From Candidatus Coatesiibacteriota bacterium (GTDB lineage Bacteria > RBG-13-66-14): a stretch of 21,181 nt of DNA. Both the position numbers and the translations under genes were made by a program. The notes below the pieces were generated by a model. The model saw only the letters and a program-made list of their open reading frames with translations, did no database searches and was not told the origin of the DNA. This document shows, one piece after another, positions 14,696-21,181 of this stretch. The stretch covers positions 1 to 21,181 of the forward strand of contig WJMB01000021.1 in the NCBI GenBank assembly GCA_014728185.1. Direction: 5' to 3'. How positions within the stretch are numbered: the first letter of the stretch is position 1; every line of letters begins with the position of its first letter.

Positions 14696-15074
14696 GGGCC
14701 GGGATAGAACAACGATGAAGCCTTACGATCTTGTCAGATTCGCATTACGGGCGGCCTAGAGGCCGCTTGATGATATGAAGGACTGGTGATCAACCGCTCG
14801 GGTTGCCTTGCTCGATGCGGGTGGTTGTTCGAGCCGCTGGCTGGGCGGATGGGCGTCGCCTTGCAACCGGCAGGACGCTGATGCGCGAGGACGTGTCCGC
14901 TCATAGCCGATTGGTATCCCAATTGGCACTGAATGATTTCGATGTGGGTCGAATCGCCATATCAGACCTAAGCAACGACTGATAAGGGACTTGGTTGGCA
15001 CTTCCCTGTATTCAGCCTCATCTAGCGTTGATGAACAGCGGCTGTGAACCGCAACAGCCCAGGATGGAGTGTTG
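14696..15074. other. Gene-free stretch between the small ORF and the dehydrogenase-family gene
   Basis: No supportable gene. Apart from the hairpin at 14751-14766 there is only a minor ATTGG/CCAAT hairpin near 14920. TTGGCAC words near 14927 and 14996 lack a correctly spaced -12 GC. Confidence 0.45.
14751..14766. terminator. Short hairpin after the small ORF
   Basis: GCGGCC (14751-14756), loop TAGA, GGCCGC (14761-14766), followed by TTGAT only. Possibly the end of the small-ORF transcript; weak. Confidence 0.3.
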
Positions 15075-16202
15075 ATGCGCATCGCCCTCTGCGGCTGCGG
15101 AAAGATGGGCCGCGCCGTCGCTCTGGACTGCCTGGGCCAGGCCGACCTGGTCGAGCTGCGCCTGGCCGACGCCGATCCCGAACGCCTGACCCGACTGTCC
15201 GCCGAGCTCGAGGACTCCCGGGTGAATCCCCGGGAGCTGAACGCCGCCGATACCGCCGCCGTGCGCGACTTCGCCACCGGTTGCGCGGTTCTGGTCAGCG
15301 CCGTCTCCTACCGCTTCAATCCCGCTCTGGCCCGGGCGGCCGTCGACGCCGGCTGCCACTTCATCGACATGGGCGGCAACAACGACGCCGTCGCGCGGGA
15401 GCTGGCCCTGGACGACGACGCCCGGCGGGCCGGGGTGACCCTGGTTCCCGACATGGGACTGGCTCCGGGTTTGGTCAACGTCCTGACCCGGTCGGCCTTC
15501 GAGCGCCTGGGCGGCCTCGACGAGGCCCGGCTCTACGTCGGTGGACTGCCGCGCGACCCCCGGGGGGAGTGGCGCTACGAGGCGGTCTTCTCGGCCACGG
15601 GATTGATCAACGAGTATCGGGAGCCCTGTTTGGTGCTGCGCGAGAATGAGCCGCGCAGCGTCGAATCGCTGAGCGAGGTCGAGAGGCTCGAGCATCCCGT
15701 TCTCGGTGAGCTCGAGGCCTTTCACACCTCGGGGGGGTCTTCGACGCTGCCCGCCACTTACGCCGGCCGGGTGCGGACCCTGGAGTACAAGACCCTGCGC
15801 TACCCGGGTCACGCCCGCCTGGTGCGGGCGCTCTTCGAGCTGGGCCTCGACGATGAAGAGCCCGTCGAACTCGGCGGCTGCCGCGTCCGGCCCCGCGACC
15901 TCCTCGAGGAGCGTATCGCCCGCCGGCTGGCCCCCGTCGGTGAAGACCTGGTCGTCCTGACGGCCCGCTTCCGCGGCCCCGACGGCGCGTTGCGGGTCGA
16001 GCTGCTGGACTACGCCGACGCCGTGGGCGGCCTCTCGGCGATGATGCGCTGCACCGGCTTCCCCGTCGCCGTCACCGCCCAGTTGCTGGCCCGTGGGGAG
16101 ATCAGCGTTCCCGGCGCCCAGACCCCGGAGCACCTTCCGCCGCGGCCCATCCTGGCGGGCCTGGCCGAGCGCGGCCTCGAACTGAGCTTCCACGAGGATT
16201 GA
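15075..16202 (+). CDS. Saccharopine/lysine-dehydrogenase-family NAD(P)-dependent protein
   Basis: Cytoplasmic oxidoreductase-like protein, 375 residues. ATG 15075 is preferred over the GTG and TTG codons just upstream because GGAG sits five bases before it and the Rossmann strand begins at once: MRIALCGCGKMGRAV, with GxGxxG at residues 7-12. The segments RLADADPERL, LVSAVSYRFNPALARAAVDAGCHFIDMGG and GVTLVPDMGLAPGLVN are typical of the saccharopine dehydrogenase/lysine dehydrogenase group, whose C-terminal domain then carries the substrate site. Possible reactions in this family include saccharopine cleavage, lysine 6-dehydrogenation and carboxynorspermidine synthesis; the sequence does not tell which. 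A 9-bp-stem terminator follows 25 nt after the stop. It is a single-gene unit. Confidence 0.8.
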   Translation: MRIALCGCGKMGRAVALDCLGQADLVELRLADADPERLTRLSAELEDSRVNPRELNAADTAAVRDFATGCAVLVSAVSYRFNPALARAAVDAGCHFIDMGGNNDAVARELALDDDARRAGVTLVPDMGLAPGLVNVLTRSAFERLGGLDEARLYVGGLPRDPRGEWRYEAVFSATGLINEYREPCLVLRENEPRSVESLSEVERLEHPVLGELEAFHTSGGSSTLPATYAGRVRTLEYKTLRYPGHARLVRALFELGLDDEEPVELGGCRVRPRDLLEERIARRLAPVGEDLVVLTARFRGPDGALRVELLDYADAVGGLSAMMRCTGFPVAVTAQLLARGEISVPGAQTPEHLPPRPILAGLAERGLELSFHED

Positions 16203-16227
16203 TACGAAAGTTTACACGCAGATCCAC

Positions 16228-16261
16228 ACCGTCCCGGCGCGCTCGGGGCGGTTTATAAATT
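16228..16261 (+). terminator. Terminator of the dehydrogenase-family gene
   Basis: ACCGTCCCG (16228-16236) and CGGGGCGGT (16244-16252) form a 9-bp stem with one T-G wobble and a 7-nt loop, followed by the AT-rich TTATAAATT. Confidence 0.7.
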
Positions 16262-17832
16262 GGGTTTGGCATCATGTAACCTGAGCGGACCAAATCAGGC
16301 GGGTTGGGAGCGGGTTGCCGGGTCGTTGCTCACCGTGCCGATGTGCCGCGCTTTACTCCCCGATTCAGCAAGCCGGCTCTTATTATTTGTTACCACAGCG
16401 CTTATGAGCTTATTGGCTGTTGGATGTATGTCGAAGGTGAGCTGACGTAAGGGTGGATTGTCCACGGAGGTCCCCTTGGTCGCCGCCACATTTTACTTTG
16501 GCATCACACACGTAGTCGGACCAACCAAGAAAAGGCTGATACGAGACTCTGGCAAGCATGCTTCAGCTTACCGCCTAATCATGCTGGGCCAAACCGTCAC
16601 ATAATGCCTGACAACTATATGATAGGATATAGCTTCGACCTTAACTGATGTTGTCGGAGCAGGGAAAGCAGCGAAGTCGATCAAGCAACTCCGAATCGTG
16701 CAGGCGTGCAACCGGAATAGGTGATATCCTTCCGATCTGCAACAAGCAGGTTTGCAGAGTGCATTCTATACAATCTGCTAACTGTTATTTTTTGAAGGGG
16801 ATCACCTAATGGTCACGGACCATGGTGTTACTGGATATCGTTCTGATACAAGCAGTCATTGGGCAATCAGGTGTGCACATCGAGCGAGCTGCTTGTGGCG
16901 GTACGTGGATTTTCACATTCCCAGGATGCCCGTAGCGACGTCATGACGCTCCATTATCAACTGCCTGGAGCAATGGGCTTGGATGACGGTACATCAATCC
17001 TAAGCGTTTTATTATCATGCATATATAACTAACAGGCGCCGAGGGGTCAAGGTTGCAGGCCAAGTATCATTCGGCAAAGCCTCGTATCAGCAGCTTTTTT
17101 CGAGGTGGATCGGTGTTTCGAGTTGACGTTGGCTGGTCCGAGGTCGTGTGTGATGCCTTTTGAAGTTTATTCTGATATAATATGTTCATTTATCGAAAAC
17201 TATCCCTTAACTATTCCTTAACTATTAGATAGACCTGGTTTAAATCGTTCATTATCCGTAGGCCGCAACCACGATCCACTCCGAACAGGGTACATGATCT
17301 CTTGTTCAATGGCTGTCACATCTCGGTGATCGATTTGCGGCAACAGACCTGGACTTCGCTGGGTCGAGTCGGCGCCGTCAGCAGGGCGAGAATCCAGAGC
17401 TAAGCATTCGTAGCGGCTCTCAACGGCACAGATGTAAATCCGGATTGTTTTGATGGCCCCACCAATCTGTTGCGGTCTTCCAGCGTCTAGTTAGCCGGCG
17501 TTACAGACTGGCTTGCTCGCCGCCAGGGGCTTCACGTGAATCGTTACTTGTGCGCGTTGTTAGGCGTTTTGCTGGACGTTTTGCTGGACGTTTTGCTGGA
17601 CCTTTTGCTGGACGGGTTCCCTGCTCCGACCACGCACTTTAATCCATCAAGCGTTCAGGTTGGTAGCCCTGTTCCCCCCCGAGTCGCTTGACAAGCGGGA
17701 AGTTATCTGTAAGTTTGAAAAGTGGCTGACCCCTCGTGTTTCTCCTCTTCGGGTCCCTGGATCATCATGATTGCCGCTAGAGCCGCTTCAAGGCCTTGTT
17801 TTCGTCATATCATCAGCACAAGGAGTTCCAGT
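16262..17832. other. 1.6-kb gene-free region of lowered GC
   Basis: No supportable gene on either strand. It holds a 15-bp palindrome, ATGGTC-ACG-GACCAT (16809-16823), overlapping a doubtful 45-codon ORF; an extended -10-like TG-A-TATAAT (17173-17181); a tandem CCTTAACTATT pair (about 17205-17226); and a 4-copy 12-bp array (17566-17613). Base composition is clearly more AT-rich than the coding DNA on both sides. It could be decayed foreign DNA or a long regulatory/structural region. Confidence 0.5.
17566..17613. repeat. Four-copy 12-bp tandem repeat
   Basis: Unit GTTTTGCTGGAC occurs at 17566-17577, 17578-17589 and 17590-17601 perfectly, and at 17602-17613 with the first base changed to C. 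Confidence 0.92.
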
Positions 17833-19359
17833 ATGACTAAACGGATCATTCTGCTCTTTTTATCTCTGAGCTGCGTGGCTTTCGGGTTGGAAGCCATCGC
17901 CGTCCAGGCCGGCGACGCACCGTCGCATCAACTCCACCTGGACGCCTACGAGCCCATCATTCAAGGTTCTGGCGCAGGCTACGCCTTCTACGACTCGACC
18001 GAAGATGTGGATCCGCCATTCCGCTATACCTTTTTCCGTCCCTTCGGTTCTCAGAGTTGGACCGGCGACAACGAGTACTGGACGACCACACTGCCCTTCG
18101 ATTTCCGCTTCTGCGGCCAGGACTACCCGTCGGGCAGCACCATCTACATCAGCTCCAACGGCATCATCGGCTTCAGCGAAGAGGCCATGGACGAACCGGT
18201 CAACCAGAACCTGCCCAACCCCGACGCGCCCAACGGGATCATCGCCGCTTTCTGGGACGATCTCTACGCTGAGAAGATCTTCATCGACAATGTCGAGAAG
18301 TATGAACTCGACGGTCTGGCCATCACCTTCCGCAAGATGTACTTCGCCGATGAGGCCCACGAGGATCAACTCCAGATCCAGGTAGTTCTCTACTCTTCCG
18401 AGGGCGAGGGATATAACAACCGCGTCGAGATACACTACTATGACACCGTGGGCGATTCCTGGCGCGACTACGGCGCCAGCGCCACCGTCGGAATCGAGAA
18501 TCAGGACGGCAGCGAGGCCGCCCTCTACCTCTTCAACCAACCCGACCTGACCGACCTGCTGGGTGTCCGCTTCATCGATCAGTTGTTGGTCGAGAGCCAG
18601 CTCGGCGCTTTCGATCTGCTCACTCCGGCCGACGGCGCCCAGATCGAGATCGGCGTTCCGACGACGTTCAGTTGGTCCGAGTCCGATTACAGCGGCTCCG
18701 GTGACCTGACCTATACTCTGCTGCTGGCCGATAACGAAGAGCTCACCGGCGCCCGTGAAGTCGACGCCGGACCGGGCACCTCCCTCGAGGTCGTGTTCGG
18801 TTCCTTCGATATCGGCAACTGGTTCTGGAGTATCGAGGTCGAGGAATCCCAGGGCGGCAACACCCGCCTGGCCGACAGTGTCTGGGGCTTCGAGGTCCTC
18901 GGCGACCCCGCCGACACCGATGCGCCCACCGTCGGCTCTCAGTCTCCGGCTCCCGGATCCTCCGATGTTCCCGGTGGTACGAATGTGGTCTTCCACTGCT
19001 ACGACGCCACCGCCGTTGATTCGAGCACCATCGCCTTCACTCTTGCCGGTGACGACGGAGGCGGCGGCGGAGGCGGCGGGGTCCAGCCCGTTTCCCGGGA
19101 CAACAACCTCAGCGCCGCCCCGCGAAGCGCCGGCGAGATATCCGGCACCTTGAACGTCAACGACTCCAATCCCCAGGACGTTGTCTGCACCTTCACCCCG
19201 GACGCCGATCTGCCCACCGGAGATTACACCTGCACCGTGGCCGCCGGACTGGCCGACACCCTGGGCAACGCCACCACCGCGCCGGTTACCTGGACCTTCA
19301 GCACCACGGGCAGCGAGGTTGTCGAAACCTCCTGGGGCGCCCTGAAGGCCGATAACTAA
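17833..19359 (+). CDS. Secreted multi-domain protein: NIDO-like domain plus two Ig-like domains
   Basis: 508 residues from ATG 17833, behind AGGAG at 17821-17825; the open frame upstream of this is not conserved-looking. Residues 1-26 are a signal peptide (KR, hydrophobic core, AVQA cleavage). Residues about 40-250 resemble the bacterial nidogen-like/beta-sandwich domain: LPFDFRFCGQDYPSGSTIYISSNGIIGF, then NGIIAAFWDDL, then a GIENQDGSEA segment. About 258-357 is an Ig/FnIII-like domain (LTPADGAQIEIGVPTTFSWSE). About 361-492 is a Big_5-like domain (DTDAPTVGSQSPAPGSSDVP to TAPVTWTFS), interrupted by a loop with eight consecutive Gly (409-416). The tail is VVETSWGALKADN. Surface adhesion or structural roles are typical, but unproven here. 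A perfect 11-bp-stem terminator follows. Confidence 0.78.
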   Translation: MTKRIILLFLSLSCVAFGLEAIAVQAGDAPSHQLHLDAYEPIIQGSGAGYAFYDSTEDVDPPFRYTFFRPFGSQSWTGDNEYWTTTLPFDFRFCGQDYPSGSTIYISSNGIIGFSEEAMDEPVNQNLPNPDAPNGIIAAFWDDLYAEKIFIDNVEKYELDGLAITFRKMYFADEAHEDQLQIQVVLYSSEGEGYNNRVEIHYYDTVGDSWRDYGASATVGIENQDGSEAALYLFNQPDLTDLLGVRFIDQLLVESQLGAFDLLTPADGAQIEIGVPTTFSWSESDYSGSGDLTYTLLLADNEELTGAREVDAGPGTSLEVVFGSFDIGNWFWSIEVEESQGGNTRLADSVWGFEVLGDPADTDAPTVGSQSPAPGSSDVPGGTNVVFHCYDATAVDSSTIAFTLAGDDGGGGGGGGVQPVSRDNNLSAAPRSAGEISGTLNVNDSNPQDVVCTFTPDADLPTGDYTCTVAAGLADTLGNATTAPVTWTFSTTGSEVVETSWGALKADN

Positions 19360-19395
19360 CCGACGGAACAGCACTTCGCTTGCCGTGAACCAAAC

Positions 19396-19425
19396 GAAAC
19401 GGGACCGCCGAGGTCCCGTTTCTCC
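19396..19425 (+). terminator. Strong terminator after the secreted-protein gene
   Basis: GAAACGGGACC (19396-19406) and GGTCCCGTTTC (19412-19422) form a perfect 11-bp stem with loop GCCGA. The 3' arm itself supplies the TTTCTCC tail, and AAA on the 5' side lets it act on the minus strand too. It lies between convergent genes. Confidence 0.8.
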
Positions 19426-19502
19426 ATTCAGCGGCAATCCCCGATAACGCCCCGATCCCAACTCCGACCTTTGCCTGGATACCAAACGTCGTTGATGGTC
19501 TA

Positions 19503-19582
19503 GGCGTTGGCACGTTTCTTGCGGAAATCGGGGGGCCTGGACCCGTCCGACACCTCGACTGCGCAAGAAACGTGCCAACGCC
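19503..19582. repeat. Palindromic element, copy B
   Basis: Left arm GGCGTTGGCACGTTTCTTGC (19503-19522) and right arm 19563-19582 are perfect inverted repeats; the pairing extends one base inward to G19523/C19562. The spacer is about 38 bp, unrelated to that of copy A. Arm position 4 is G (C in the right arm) where copy A has T (A in the right arm), a compensated difference. It lies between convergent genes, so neither arm is upstream of an obvious gene. Confidence 0.9.
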
Positions 19583-19629
19583 GGGCCTGGGCGGGGTTGA
19601 CTGCGTCCGGTCGGTCTGCGAAGAGTCAT

Positions 19630-20529
19630 TCAACCTAGCAGGCCGGCGGTCCAGAGGCGGTAGACGGCCCGCCCCAGCAGCAGGGCGCTCAGACCGTAGA
19701 GCATGGCTTCCTTGAGCCAGCGCTGGACCTTTCCCGCGGCTGTTGGTTTGCCCAGACCGTAAACGCCGATGAACAGCAGCGGCAGGGCCAAACCCGCGCC
19801 CAGGGCCAGGGCGTCGAGCCAACCGATGTCGCCGACCAGAAAGAAGGTGACCAGGGCCGGGGTGACGGCGAAGGCCACGGCGGAGGCGATCAGCCGGGTC
19901 AGCCGGGCGCCCAGGCGCACCGCCAGGGTGCGCGCACCGGCCTCGCGGTCGCCGGGCAGGTCCTCGACATCCTTGTAGAGTTCGCGGGCCAGGTTGACCA
20001 GGAAGGCCAGGGCGGCGATGGGCAGCACGGTGGGGAGGTTCCCGGCGCCCAGGGCGCCGTAGGCCAGGGCCAGCGAGGTCATCAGGGCCACTGCCAGATT
20101 GCCGGGCAGGCCGGTGGGTTTGAGCCAGAGGGCGTAGACCAGGGAGAGGACGATGCAGAAGCCGACGATCCACAATCCCGAAGTGGGTCCCAGCCAGGCC
20201 AGTCCGCCCGCCACCGCCCAGCAGAGCACCGCGAAGAGCGTCGCCGAGCCCGGCGAGAGCTCGCCGGCGGGCAGGGGGCGACCGGGTCGGTTGACGCGGT
20301 CGATGACCAGATCGCAGCGGTCGTTGAGGGCGTAACCGCCGGCGGCGACCAGCCCCAGGGCCAGGGCCGCGGGGAGGATCGTCCAGAAGAGACCACCGAT
20401 ACCGGCCAACGGGCAGGCTCCTGGGGGTATCGCCAACACGCCGCCGACGAAGACCGCGACGACGATCAGCGACACGTTTCCCGGTCGGGCCAGGCGCCAC
20501 AGCGCGCCGAACTTGCCCCAGATGGTCAT
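19630..20529 (-). CDS. UbiA-family membrane prenyltransferase
   Basis: Polytopic inner-membrane enzyme that moves an isoprenoid diphosphate chain to an acceptor. 299 residues from ATG 20529, a normal family length; the frame is open upstream to 20673 but that part is not conserved-looking. About eight or nine hydrophobic segments are visible. The two Asp-rich, Mg-binding motifs are NDRCDLVIDRVNRPGRPLP (residues 69-87, N-D-x-x-D-x-x-x-D) and KDVEDLPGDREAGARTLA (187-204). The motif style and preceding LARELY resemble geranylgeranylglyceryl-phosphate geranylgeranyltransferases as well as quinone and heme enzymes, so the acceptor is uncertain. The ribosome site is weak, and a 17-codon upstream ORF overlaps the start. 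Confidence 0.85.
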   Translation of the reverse strand: MTIWGKFGALWRLARPGNVSLIVVAVFVGGVLAIPPGACPLAGIGGLFWTILPAALALGLVAAGGYALNDRCDLVIDRVNRPGRPLPAGELSPGSATLFAVLCWAVAGGLAWLGPTSGLWIVGFCIVLSLVYALWLKPTGLPGNLAVALMTSLALAYGALGAGNLPTVLPIAALAFLVNLARELYKDVEDLPGDREAGARTLAVRLGARLTRLIASAVAFAVTPALVTFFLVGDIGWLDALALGAGLALPLLFIGVYGLGKPTAAGKVQRWLKEAMLYGLSALLLGRAVYRLWTAGLLG

Positions 20530-20579
20530 CGGGCCGCCGGCATCGGTTCGAGTGCTGAGGTGTAAGTCGGCTTGTTCAT
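20526..20579 (-). CDS. Possible 17-codon leader ORF coupled to the UbiA-family gene
   Basis: ATG at 20579 reads MNKPTYTSALEPMPAAR and stops at TGA 20528-20526, which overlaps the ATG of the prenyltransferase gene (ATGA). A GAGGA ribosome site lies about 10 nt before it, while the main start has none. Translational coupling is therefore plausible. The peptide itself has no recognisable content. Confidence 0.35.
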   Translation of the reverse strand: MNKPTYTSALEPMPAAR

Positions 20580-21147
20580 GTGTCTTTCGTCCTCTTCTTT
20601 GCTGGACGGGAACGAGATTGCAACCTGTCGACAGTACTTGCCAGTACTTGATAGTACTAGCGATGATCAGCATCTACCGGTCACAAAGTATGGATACAAG
20701 AAGATATGCGAAGTGCGGCCGGCTTTAGAGCAATGAACTCATATATGCCTTGGCAGCAGCATTTGCATACATCTAAGTGCAGTGTTAACAATTGATAACT
20801 TCATGCGGAATTGGAGGATGGTAGAAAGGGGTGTCGTGGGACGGTGAGCAACTGGGTAACCGTTCCCAATCAACCTGATTTGACCCGAACACGGTAGACG
20901 ATCCCACAATCTGATATCCGGTTCGCGTTAGGCCAGCGTGGGAGCTTCCGCTACACTCAGTCAGCAGCCCTTCTCAGCCGCCTTCTGACAGGCTTCCGAC
21001 TCATTGTGCTTGACGGCGCACCCGTGAAGAACTTGGCGGAAGGCCGATGCTTCATCGAGTGCTCAGCCGTCGTCGCGCGGTCGCCGTCCCGGGAGACCTT
21101 TGCGGTGCGTCGTCGGGGCAATCCACGCGCACCACGCCACGGTGCGA
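20580..21147. other. Gene-free right end before palindromic element C
   Basis: No supportable ORF. It contains the AGTACT array (20632-20661), and a CGCACC/GGTGCG hairpin lies just before element C (about 21129-21146). Otherwise I see nothing. Confidence 0.45.
20632..20661. promoter_or_regulatory. Three 10-bp phased AGTACT repeats upstream of the UbiA-family gene
   Basis: CAGTACTTGC, CAGTACTTGA and TAGTACTAGC stand in direct succession, so the palindrome AGTACT recurs at 20633, 20643 and 20653, exactly one helical turn apart. The position, about 100-130 bp upstream of the UbiA-family start, suits an operator. No good -35/-10 pair is evident nearby. Confidence 0.5.
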
Positions 21148-21181
21148 GGCGTTGGCACGTTTCTTGCGGAGTGTGCTGCGC
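21148..21181. repeat. Palindromic element, copy C (cut by the window edge)
   Basis: Left arm GGCGTTGGCACGTTTCTTGC (21148-21167) is identical to that of copy B. The window then ends in GCTGCGC; in copy B the right arm is preceded by CTGC, so the final GC is probably the first two bases of a right arm, giving a spacer of about 12 bp. The right arm itself is not visible. Confidence 0.75.

Noticed and set aside
14995..15010. TTGGCACTTCCCTGTA as a sigma54 promoter
   Set aside because: There is no GC at the required distance from the GG.
16341..16445. 34-codon ORF ending in a lipobox-like LAVGC
   Set aside because: Only five residues follow the Cys and no ribosome site is seen. At most it is a decayed lipoprotein fragment.
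16809..16946. 45-codon ORF with AAGGGG eight bases upstream
   Set aside because: Composition is not protein-like, its start overlaps the palindrome ATGGTC-ACG-GACCAT, and nothing around it supports expression.
17860..19629. Minus-strand frame of 589 codons opposite the secreted-protein gene
   Set aside because: The plus-strand protein has a signal peptide, recognisable domains and a ribosome site; the minus frame has none and would read through terminator and palindrome B.

Overview
The window is high-GC bacterial chromosome. It has tightly packed GC-rich genes separated by unusually long gene-free stretches that are more AT-rich. The cell is diderm, because an LptF/LptG-family lipopolysaccharide export permease and a signal-peptide-bearing multi-domain surface protein are present. 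The lone 632-residue Lpt permease with a large acidic insert, the secreted NIDO-like/Ig-like protein with a short Ser-Trp-Gly-x-x-Lys tail and a UbiA enzyme of the geranylgeranylglyceryl-phosphate type would fit an uncultivated phylum near the FCB group. That placement is inference and weakly supported.

Layout, left to right: a partial mntP (minus, off the left edge); a non-coding block with a good sigma70-type promoter, several mutually exclusive hairpins and a strong terminator (about 557-870); an ABC-F ATPase; then a Roadblock/LC7 gene, grpE and dnaJ as a tight operon preceded by a sigma54-like -24/-12 motif. Next comes tRNA-Asn with its own promoter and terminator. After it lies a 1.5-kb lower-GC segment carrying a lone SAM methyltransferase, ended by a second copy of the tRNA 3' end plus terminator, which looks like an integration or duplication scar. 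A haloalkane-dehalogenase-like hydrolase follows.

A minus-strand group (RsuA/RluB pseudouridine synthase, gamma-carbonic-anhydrase-like protein, membrane-anchored TPR protein) runs from 10932 to 8500. It has a predicted leaderless promoter at its head, an internal promoter, and a 12-bp-stem hairpin at its end. The right half carries crcB/fluC, the LptF/G-like permease, a small helical ORF, a saccharopine/lysine-dehydrogenase-family protein, a 1.6-kb gene-free stretch, the secreted protein, and a UbiA prenyltransferase (minus).

The most distinctive signal is a dispersed palindromic element with arms GGCKTTGGCACGTTTCTTGC. It occurs complete at 12150-12262 and 19503-19582, and is cut by the right edge at 21148-21181. 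Each arm contains an apparently perfect sigma54 promoter consensus (TTGGCACG-N4-TTGC). The arms face each other across spacers of different length, and one arm position has changed in a compensated way between copies. No CRISPR array, transposase, integrase or rRNA gene was found.
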